Position numbers and translations under genes: made by a program
NCBI GenBank assembly: GCA_007570785.1
Contig: ML660201.1
Span: 49,446,316 to 49,510,315 of the forward strand
Source of the DNA: Antilocapra americana
Taxonomy: Eukaryota; Chordata; Mammalia; Artiodactyla; Antilocapridae
Length of the DNA stretch: 64,000 nucleotides
Reading direction: 5' to 3'
The notes under the pieces: generated by a model
Seen by the model: only the letters and a program-made list of their open reading frames with translations
What the model was told of the DNA's origin: nothing
The model's database searches: none
In this document: positions 1 to 64,000 of the stretch, one piece after another
Position numbering within the stretch: position 1 is the stretch's first letter
Layout of the letters: every line of letters starts with the position of its first letter

Positions 1-745
1 TGCCTTTGGAAGTACAGTCTCAACATATGCATTTCAGGGGGACACAAACATCCAGACCATAATAAAAATCCACTAAAGTTAATTATTAATCAAAACTAAA
101 TTTCTATTAGCAGCTGCAAGCTGCTAACAGGTGGAGTGATAACCAAGAATGGAGACCATCGATGACGTCTGGCTTTTCAGCCTACTTCCACGCGGTGGCT
201 GCTCTGTGTCCTGTCCGAAGACAGAGAGCTCCCTGGGGCACCCACCTCACAAAGCCCCACTGGCCCAGCCTGGCCGTTTCTCAAGAAGGGCCTGTTTCTC
301 AAAAGATGTCATTCATCTTTTCCCTGATAAATGACATGCCAGGCTCAGGGTACGGTGTCACCCGTGGGGTGGCCCTGCCTCCCTTGTTGACCCCCCAGTG
401 TCCGCTCTACCCACTCAACACTGACCCCTCACCTCACAGGGTCTCAGGAAGAGGATTCCTGCCCAGGCCCGGTTCTCCTCCCAGTCCCGTCAGAGTGTAG
501 GTGCGGCAGGTGTGGGAGGCGCGGCCACCTCTGGATGGGGCCAACCAGCCTGAAGTGATCCCAGAGGAGGCCTTCTGCGGTGGCAGGAAAGGATGGTCTG
601 GGAAGGATGTTCTGGGATGCTGTGAGGCCAGGCAGCTCTCACCATGCCCACGGGCCCAGGCCAGGTCTCCCCTGTTCTTGTCCATGGGATTTTTCTTCCA
701 GGTATGCAGAGTGGAGCCAAACTGCCCCCCTGACTGATGGGGCTC
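1..745. other. Intergenic, no gene recognised
   Basis: The sequence is GC-moderate and downstream of the LARS2 3' end. I see short open frames only, none resembling a known protein, and no clear repeat. The neighbouring gene expected on this side in mammals, LIMD1, is not represented. Confidence 0.5.
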
Positions 746-756
746 AAAGGTGATGG

Positions 757-1101
757 CTTAGGACTTCCCTGGTGGTCCAGTGGTTAAGGACCTGCCTCTC
801 TGGGATGGGGAGGGAGGTGGGAGGGGGTTTCAGGATGGGGGACACAAATACACCCATGGCTGATTCATGTTAATGTATGGCAAAAACCACTACAATATTG
901 TAAAGTAATTAGCTTCCAATTTAAATAAATAAATTAAAAAAAAAAAAAGAATCTGCCTTTCGATGCAGGGGATGTGGGTTTGATCCCTGGTCGGGGAACT
1001 AAGACCCCACATGCTGAGGGGCAACTGAGCCCGAGCATCACAATGAAGATCCTGTGTATCACAGCTAAGACCTGACATGGCCAAATAAATCCATGAATAT
1101 T
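757..1101 (+). repeat. CHR-type tRNA-Glu SINE split by an L1 3' end
   Basis: The SINE starts GGACTTCCCTGGTGGTCCAG near 761 and resumes at about 947 with GAATCTGCC, TTTGATCCCTGG and the CCAAATAAAT tail. The whole unit is flanked by a perfect 11-bp TSD, AAAGGTGATGG, at 746-756 and 1102-1112. An L1 fragment occupies 798-946. Confidence 0.85.
798..946 (+). mobile_element. Truncated L1 3' end (ruminant type) inside a SINE
   Basis: The fragment carries GGGGGACACAAATACACCCATGG, ATGTATGGCAAAAACCACTAC-type L1 3' sequence and an A-rich tail. It interrupts the SINE, and the flanks AAGGACCTGCCT (786-797) and AAGAATCTGCCT (947-958) look like a decayed TSD. Confidence 0.8.
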
Positions 1102-1112
1102 AAAGGTGATGG

Positions 1113-2815
1113 GTCCCTGGGAGAGCTCAGGCCTGGGCTCAGAGAGAAAGCCCAGATCTGCACCAGGGAGGTGCTCACCCAGCTGTCCTTGGATCAGTGA
1201 GTGTTGGCTTGGCAGGTTCTTGACAACTGGAGAGAGAGTCAGAAATCAAGGCTGCGTTGGCAAACCTGGGAGGTTTAGGGCTGGTCTGCATCAACGCCTG
1301 TGGGAAGCGGTGCAGTGGAGCAGCGTCGGACTGGCTGCCAGCCTCTCATATGGTCCTGAGCTCAGCCCCTTCTGTGGTAAGTCTCCCAGAACAGGCCGAG
1401 CACACAGCTAGCCCTCAGAAAGTGGCAAATGTTCTTACTGCTGCTGATATGAGGGCATCTCAGGCTCACTGAGTGGGGTGCTCCACACAGGCTGCCTCTT
1501 TCAGAGGCCAGACAAGACCTGGAATTCAAGTGCAGAGCTGGAGGCGCATGGAGGTGAATCATGAGTGTTGGATTCCAGGAGCCTGACTCCAGCAGGCCTG
1601 GCCACCACCTCCCCCCAGGGCCTTGTTACTCCTGCCTCCCTTCTGTCACGTGGACAGACGTGATGGAGACCTGGAATAAGGTCACCCATTCTGGATGATT
1701 GCTGGCCCCACCCTTGGATCCAAGGCCTCTGCCCACAGGACTGGTCTTTCCCAAGCTGTTTCCCGCCGCCCCCTCCCTGCCAGCACCGCTCGCCCATCCA
1801 CTCTGGGGATTCCCTCTTGCTCATGGTTGGCCACTCCAGATTCCGATCTCCAGACTCATCAGCTTGGATGAGAGTCTTTGGCCACCCTCCCTCTGAAAGT
1901 CAGACAGGGATCAGCCCATGAAACAGATGTTTTCTGCTTGCTCGTCTCAGAGGAAGAAATGGCGGGGGGAGGGGGTTCAGACTCTTCCCATTTGGTCTAT
2001 CCTGATGTCTTCCACAGTTAAGAGCATTTACTTCCAGAGGTAAATTTTGTCTGGTGGTACCACCGGGCTTTTCAAGGGGTACCCGAGTGGAATGAGCACA
2101 GAATGGGATTAGAAAGCAAGTCTCAGCCTGGGTGAGTCATGGACTTGTCATCTGCAGAAGGGGGATGACGGATTCCGGTTTGGCCTCATCACTGTCTCTA
2201 AGGCAGTGGCGCTGCCTGGAGACCCCTCCCCACCCCCAGCCCAGGGCACCAGGGCAGCCCCAAGGTAGCTCGGCTCGTCCTCACCCCATCCTGTGCTCAT
2301 CCACGTCTCTGGTGACTCGGCGTCTGTCTGGAGTCTTTCCTTGTCCCCAGGCTGGCTGCTTCTCAAGCTTGGATTTGCACTCTCTCTCCTTGTGGTGGTC
2401 ACCTTGGGTGCTTCCCCAGGTCCTCCTCACAAGCAGGCACGCCTGGCCCCAGCTCCCACACGTGCTGGTTGCTGAGGCTCGGCTGTGCTTCTCTCTGGAA
2501 ACCTACCCTGAGCCAGTGGGAGTCCCTTCATCCCAAAATGCCCAGAAACTTATTAACTACCTCCCTCCACCCTGGGCTGGCCCACAGCCAGCGATGGACG
2601 GATCTGGGGTACAAAAGCTCAGCTCGCTTTCTCAAGGAGCATCTGCGGTGAGGTGAGTCAGGAGTGTTGGGCTCTATTCCGCAGGGCCACATACACACGC
2701 CAGAGCTCCAGTTTAGAATTCCTGGGACAGAAAGAACAAGCTGTATTTCCTCCCAAGACACCCCACTTCTTCCCTCCCGGAAGGCAGGCTGGAGAAAGCA
2801 AGCTGTGAACAGGAA
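1113..2815. other. Intergenic, no gene or clear repeat
   Basis: I see only short chance open frames on both strands. A weak MIR-like stretch may be present near 2120-2220 but I cannot support it firmly. Confidence 0.4.
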
Positions 2816-2819
2816 GGCA

Positions 2820-2990
2820 GAACTGGGGCTGAATCCTGGCTCGAGCAGTTACCAGTGGCAGGACGCAGGTAACTTGCTACACTTTACTAGGCTTCGGTTT
2901 CCTTCCTTAAAGGCGGGGGTCATAATTCTCACTTTGCAGCACTGCTGTGAAGAGCAGCAGCGAAACCCCCTGCACAGTGCCTGGTGCACC
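2820..2990 (+). repeat. MIR SINE fragment
   Basis: The order GCTCGAGCAGTTACC, TTCGGTTTCCTTCC, CATAATTCTCACTTTGCAG and CACAGTGCCTGGTGCA follows the MIR consensus (tRNA core, 'cctcagtttcc', 'cagtgcctggcaca'). Confidence 0.6.
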
Positions 2991-3559
2991 CAGCGACCCT
3001 GGAGCCTTGTCTGCCTCCTTCCCTTCCCTCCTGGGAGGAGAAAGACCAAGAGGGCAGCAGGTGGTAGAGACCGGGGCAGCTGGCGCAGGAACCAAGCCCT
3101 CCGGCCTGAGCAGTGGCCCGGCAGGAGTGTCATCAGCCCAGGTGAATGGCTGTGCACGCTAGCAGCCTCCTAATCCCGACCTGGGCTCAGATCAGGAATC
3201 AAACCACCTAGAGATGAAAACCAAAGCCGACTTCGGGTGCTGAACTCTGGGTTTGGAGTCTATCCTGTCTGAGCACTGGCCTGCCAAGGGCCCTGAGTGG
3301 CTTGCAAGGACTTCTGGCGGACTTCTTCATGGCCTCAAACCTCCAGCTCACGCCACTGGGCCATCTGCCCCCAGGAGCCTCGGGCCATCAGTCAGGGAAC
3401 CCTAAGCCAAGGCAGAACAGAGGCAACAAGAATGGCCACTCCATACAGTCACGAGGCCTCCCAGAAAGCCCCGAGCTCCCAGCCAACATCTGCGTTTTCC
3501 TCAGTCTAGTACTTCCAGCAAGATGGGAAATGAGGTGAGGGAACTGGTAGACACAGTAG

Positions 3560-3985
3560 GTGGCACAAGGAGATTTGGAGGCCAGAGAGCTGGGGTTTGG
3601 ATCCAGTTCTTCTACTTACTGTGGAGCCTGGTAGAGAATCCATGTGCTGATGTAGGAGATGCAAGAGACTCGGGTTTGATCCCAAAGTTGGGAAGATGCC
3701 CTGGAAAAGGAAATGGCAACCCACTCTAGTATTCTTGCCTGGAAAATCCCATGGACAGAGGAGCCTGGCGGGCTACACTCCACTGGGTTGCAAAAGAGTT
3801 GGACATGACTTAGTGACTTAACAACAGCAGCAACAAAAAGCTTCTACTTATTAGCTGTGCAAACTGAGCAAATTACTGAACCTCAGAACCCGGGTTTCTT
3901 CTTATTTATGACAGACTCATTCTTTCCCTCTAGGGTTTTGGTGGAAATTAAATGACATTATGCAAGGGAACTTGTTCAGTCCAGG
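3560..3985 (+). repeat. MIR SINE, interrupted by Bov-tA
   Basis: The MIR core reads across the Bov-tA insertion: TTGGATCCAGTTCTTCTACTT, then TATTAGCTGTGCAAACTGAG, CAAATTACTGAACCTCAG, and later GGAAATTAAATGACATTATG. Edges are approximate. Confidence 0.55.
3619..3840 (+). repeat. Bov-tA SINE inserted into an older MIR
   Basis: It has the Bov-tA order GAGACTCGGGTTTGATCCC, GGAAATGGCAACCCACTC, TATTCTTGCCTGG and CATGACTTAGTGACTTAAC. A 10-bp TSD, CTTCTACTTA, lies at 3609-3618 and 3841-3850. MIR sequence continues on both sides (about 3560-3618 and 3841-3985). Confidence 0.85.
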
Positions 3986-4561
3986 TTTTGACCTAATCAA
4001 GGCAGTTAATAAAGGACTGAGATCATTCCCCACCCCAGGGATCTGGTTTTTCTGTTCAACTGTTCCATTACACCAACTAGCTCAGTGATACCAACGAGCT
4101 CCTCTGTTTTTAAAACTTTTTCTCCTCTTGGAGAAGTTCTTCGAAGCCATACTGTTTAGTCCAGCGGTCTTGAAGCTTTACTCACCCGCTGTTCTGGCCA
4201 GATTACGTGCTAATAAACGGATCTCTGCCCTCACCTTACTGGCAGACTCAAGATCACTTCGTTTACTTGAGGAATAAATGAGACAATAGCACTCACTCCC
4301 CCCTTGAACCAAAGACACTCATCTGTTTGCTTACAGTGCATCTGCGTGTGTTGGTACATGCCATAGGATTTTGTCCGCTCAGGTCAGCTCTGGGAACATC
4401 TTAAATACCTGTTCCAGAGTTCTGGTCCCTGCCTCCCCTTCCAGTCCAAGTCTTTCCTGACTGTGCTTCGCTGTGTTTTGGTCCAGGACTAATTTCATCC
4501 CAGTGAAGCTGAAGGTTAGGGAGAGAAAGGACTAGTTAGCCATTATGGCTCAATGAATCAG

Positions 4562-4950
4562 TTAGTCCAGTGGTTCTCAAACTCAGCTGGCCATTAGAAT
4601 CACCTGTGGAGCACCTGTGTCGGCTTCCCTTGTAGCTCAGACCGTAAAGAATCTGCCTGCAATTCAGGACATCCGAGTTCGATTCCTGGATTAGGAAGAG
4701 CCCCTGGAGAAGGGAATGGCTACCCACTTCAGTATTCTTGCCCAGAGAATTCCATGGGCAGAGGAGCCTGGTGGGCTACATACAGTCCATGGGGTTGTGA
4801 AGAGTCGGACATGACTGAACGACTAACAATCAACAATCAATCAAATGTGGAGATTCTGTCAATGAGATCCCTGATGCCCAAGTGCACTTGAGATCAGTTA
4901 TACCAGGATTTCTGGGCATGGGGACCAGGCGGAGGATCAAGCCTGAGAAA
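4562..4950 (+). repeat. MER5-like DNA element interrupted by Bov-tA
   Basis: AGTGGTTCTCAAACTCAG and ATTAGAATCACCTGTGGAG resemble the MER5 start. After the SINE, matching downstream pieces appear (GATTCTGTCAATGAG, ATTTCTGGGCATGGGGACC). The Bov-tA occupies roughly 4620-4842. Confidence 0.45.
4620..4842 (+). repeat. Bov-tA SINE
   Basis: CTTCCCTTGTAGCTCAGACC, TGCCTGCAATTCAGGAC, TCCATGGGCAGAGGAGCC and GACATGACTGAACGAC are in the Bov-tA order, on the plus strand. Confidence 0.85.
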
Positions 4951-5168
4951 AGTGACTTAGATGCTGTTTCTGAGTCAGTACCGTCTACCACTGTTGGTAA
5001 GTTCCCCACGCGTCCCACTTTATAACAGTCTACATGGAGTCAGGCACACAGCCAGTGCTTCAGAGAATAACAGAGTAACTCAGTGTGTTCCTGATTAACT
5101 CCTAGAATTGGAATATGGTGACTATTCCAGGATCATACATTTGTCCCAAAGTCATACATGACAAACAC

Positions 5169-5174
5169 TTTATT
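5169..5174 (-). terminator. LARS2: LARS2 polyadenylation signal AATAAA
   Basis: TTTATT on the plus strand reads AATAAA on the minus strand, followed by the GU-rich stretch GTGTTTGTCATGTATG. It is the only canonical signal I found between the stop codon at 6426 and this point, so cleavage is expected near 5145-5158. Confidence 0.65.
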
Positions 5175-5844
5175 CCATTAAAAAAAAAAGTCATCTGTTA
5201 ACTGCTGAACTGCAAGGGACCACATTTGAGCCTATTTCAGAAAGAGGCGTCGGGGAGCAAACACAGATGTTCGGTGTCACAGCGCGTCTGGGTTCTCCTC
5301 CCCTCCCCGTACTCAACAGTACTCAGTGGATTGAGGCCAGTTCTGTTGAGAGCACCTGACCTCTGGCTTCACCAAAACCCAGGATCACCCTAATATACAT
5401 CACACGGGGGTCTTCCTGGCAGCCGGCTGCTGTGGCTGGAGCACAGGAGGCGACATCCGGGTGGCACCAGCCCCCACCCCCACCCCCACTAGCGGTGGTG
5501 GACTCGTTCTTCCTAACGACAGGCTCTGGGGGCCACACCCAGGGTGGCATTACCATCTGGGGCACACATGGGCAGACGCCCTGTTGAGCTGTGGCGGGCC
5601 CTGAGATGGGTTCTGTCCAGGCTGGAAGCAGCTTGGTTCTGCTTCGCTTCACAGCGAACGTGACACTCTGAGGGGGCAGTTGGGAGGGGCTGCTCCCCAT
5701 TCAGTGGGCCCGAGGATCAGCATCAGAGCAGGCCCAGCAGGCAAGTCCAGCTGAGCCAGGGTGGAAACAGCCAGCCAGGCAGGGCTGAGGAGCTGGGGTG
5801 CAGGCAGCCAGACCAGCCCTGCTTGCCTCTTGATTCCCAGCTAT

Positions 5845-5971
5845 TTCTTCTTCTTCTTTTTTTGGGCTGTGCCAGCCATGCAGGATCCTAGTTTCCCAAC
5901 TAGGGAGCAAACCGGGGTCCAGAGCAGGGAAAGCACCGAGTCCAAACCACCAGACGGAAAGGGAATTCCCC
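5845..5971 (-). repeat. LARS2: CHR-type SINE within the LARS2 3' UTR
   Basis: Read on the minus strand it runs GGGAATTCCC, CTGGTGGTTTGGACTCGGTG, TTGGGAAACTAGGATCCTGC and ends in an A-rich GAAGAAGAA tail. It lies in the same orientation as the LARS2 transcript, so it would be part of the mature mRNA. Confidence 0.7.
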
Positions 5972-6425
5972 CAAGTGGCTTCTGAAGACGCCAGTGTCTG
6001 GGCCGCACGTGGGTATCTGGATCCAGCCTGAAGGCAGGAGACCGTCTGCTTCGAGGCTGAGGCTGCGTCACCGATCAACAGCGACTGCTCGAGCTGCTCC
6101 TGAGCCCCTGGCATCCTCGCTGTAGCCTCTCGCTCCTCAGACCTGCCGAAGGCACTGCAGTTCCCAGGGTCCAGAGGTGCCCAGGCTGCTAGAGGGGCTT
6201 CGTGTTCAGGCTCATCTGCTTCTCTTTTCACCTTCCTGCTCCCACCCGACCAGATCTCTGGGGGCTTCAGGTGGGGCTGGATGCTTCCCCCACCTGCGAT
6301 GGCCGAGGTACGCGCCCCTCACCCGCTTCACCCATATTTCTCCTCTGCCCCTACCCACCCTCACCCCGGCACCAGACTCCTTCCTCCGCCTCAGACCTGG
6401 CAGAGGAGCCGCAGCGGGCCTGCAG

Positions 6426-62912
<56,487 letters not shown>

Positions 62913-63176
62913 CTGTAGGAATGAACGGAGAATGGAGAAGTAGAAACTACAGATTGCTTAAGACACAGCAAGTGACTGGGGGCTCGCTAAGGTGGGAGAA
63001 CCGGGGACACTGAGGCTCCGGAATTCACCCTTTTCTCCTTCACTGGCCAATCAGAGGGGCCCGGCAAAGGTTACACAGATGGGCCCATTGTGACTTAACT
63101 TCATGAGATGCGCTTTGCCCACTTCTCTCTTCTTAGTGAGCCAAGATTTCAGAGAAAGAAGAAAATTAACAAGAAG

Positions 63177-63322
63177 AGGATGAGATGGTTGGATGGCATC
63201 ACTGACTCAATGGACATGATTTGAGCAAACTCCAGGAGACAGTAAGGGACAGGGAAGCCTGGCATGTTGCAGTCCATGGGGTAGCAAAAGAGGCAAACAC
63301 CACTTAACAACTGAACAACATG
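63177..63322 (+). mobile_element. BovB 3' tail fragment
   Basis: GATGAGATGGTTGGATGGC, CACTGACTCAATGGACATG and CATGTTGCAGTCCATGGGG, ending ACAACTGAACAAC. Confidence 0.87.
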
Positions 63323-63588
63323 CTTATCTTTGATGGATGTGATTGGGGCATTCTCCTCCCCAATCTAGAACCTAAGCAAAAGAAGTACAGGTTTACGAAT
63401 TTTTAAACTCTGAGATAAGGCATGGGTGTTCTATAGCTCAGCTGTAGAATATATAGAACATTACAAATCTGCTGTAAAAATAGAAATTAGTATAACAGAA
63501 ATCATCACATTGATTTGTGTAACATTTGCTATCAGAGGCACACATTTTATTTTCACTGATATTTGTCTAATTTTAATCCGTGTGTGTG

Positions 63589-63797
63589 CATGCCTACTAA
63601 GTCACTCAGTCGTGTCTGATTCTTTGCAACCTCATGAAATGTAGCGTGCCAGGCTCCTCTGTCCATGGGGATTATCCAGGCAAGATTACTGGAGTGGGTT
63701 GCCATGCCTTCATCCCAGGGATCTTCCCAATCCAGGGATGGAACCCGCATCTCTTGCATAGGCAGGCGGGGTTCTTTACCACTAGCACCACCTACAG
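63589..63797 (-). repeat. Bov-tA SINE
   Basis: AGTCACTCAGTCGTGTCTGA, ACTGGAGTGGGTTGCCATG and TTTACCACTAGCACCACC, full length, reverse. Confidence 0.9.
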
Positions 63798-63831
63798 GAA
63801 AAGATCAGCCAGGACTAAAACCCAGACTGGT

Positions 63832-64000
63832 TGTTCAGTCTCTAAGTCGTGTTGGATTCTTTGCCACCCCATGCAGCACGCCATGCTTCCCTGTCCTTCA
63901 TTATCTCCCAGAGTTTGCTCAAACTCATGTCCATTGAGTTAATGATGTCATCCAACCATCTCATCCTCTGTCATCTCCTTCTTCTCCTGCCTTCAATCTT
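63832..64000 (-). mobile_element. BovB 3' end running off the window
   Basis: TCTCCCAGAGTTTGCTCAAA, TCCATTGAGTTAATGATGTC and TCCTGCCTTCAATCTT. The copy continues beyond 64,000 toward its 5' side. Confidence 0.88.

Larger units (their letters stand above)
5150..6425 (-). other. LARS2: LARS2 3' untranslated region
   Basis: About 1.28 kb follow the LARS2 stop codon before the first AATAAA on the minus strand. I saw no further LARS2 coding sequence in it. The UTR contains a CHR-type SINE (about 5845-5971) in the sense direction. The end coordinate is an inference from the signal position, not from transcript data. Confidence 0.7.

Overview
The window is mammalian nuclear DNA from a ruminant, most likely a bovid. 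The evidence is the interspersed-repeat set: BovB (RTE-type) LINE fragments, Bov-tA/Bov-A SINEs built on the BovB 3' tail, CHR-type tRNA-Glu SINEs and ruminant-type L1 3' ends, all over an older layer of MIR, L2, MER5-like and Tigger-like elements. The sequence does not let me separate cattle, buffalo, sheep and goat. There is no bacterial, plasmid or phage material and no CRISPR array.

One gene fills most of the window: LARS2, the nuclear gene for mitochondrial leucyl-tRNA synthetase, on the minus strand. I located 14 consecutive coding exons from 62,912 down to the stop codon at 6,426. They total 1,962 bp (653 codons plus stop) and align without gaps to residues 251-903 of the 903-residue human protein as I remember it. 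Every junction has AG/GT dinucleotides and compatible phase. Exons for residues 1-250, including the HIGH motif, lie beyond position 64,000. The 3' UTR runs to about 5,150, where the only AATAAA on that strand downstream of the stop is found.

Layout: 1-5,150 is intergenic sequence downstream of LARS2 (SINEs, MIR, MER5-like, no gene seen). 5,150-6,605 is the 3' UTR and last exon. 6,606-26,572 holds six introns with a BovB copy, many SINEs and a nested L1/BovB/retrocopy cluster at 19-20.5 kb. 26,674-43,448 is the largest intron (16.8 kb), with an LTR-retroelement remnant, a second BovB copy, old L1 pieces and Tigger-like DNA transposons. 43,449-62,912 carries exons for residues 251-587. 62,913-64,000 is upstream intron with BovB and Bov-tA pieces.

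I found no previously undescribed system. The points most worth a second look are the nested insertions at 19-20.5 kb, an LTR remnant in the big intron, a tandem duplication with a long dinucleotide repeat beside a LARS2 splice acceptor, a weak-looking splice donor, and the degenerate editing domain of the synthetase. Repeat family names rest on recalled consensus sequences, so their edges are approximate unless a target-site duplication (TSD) is given.
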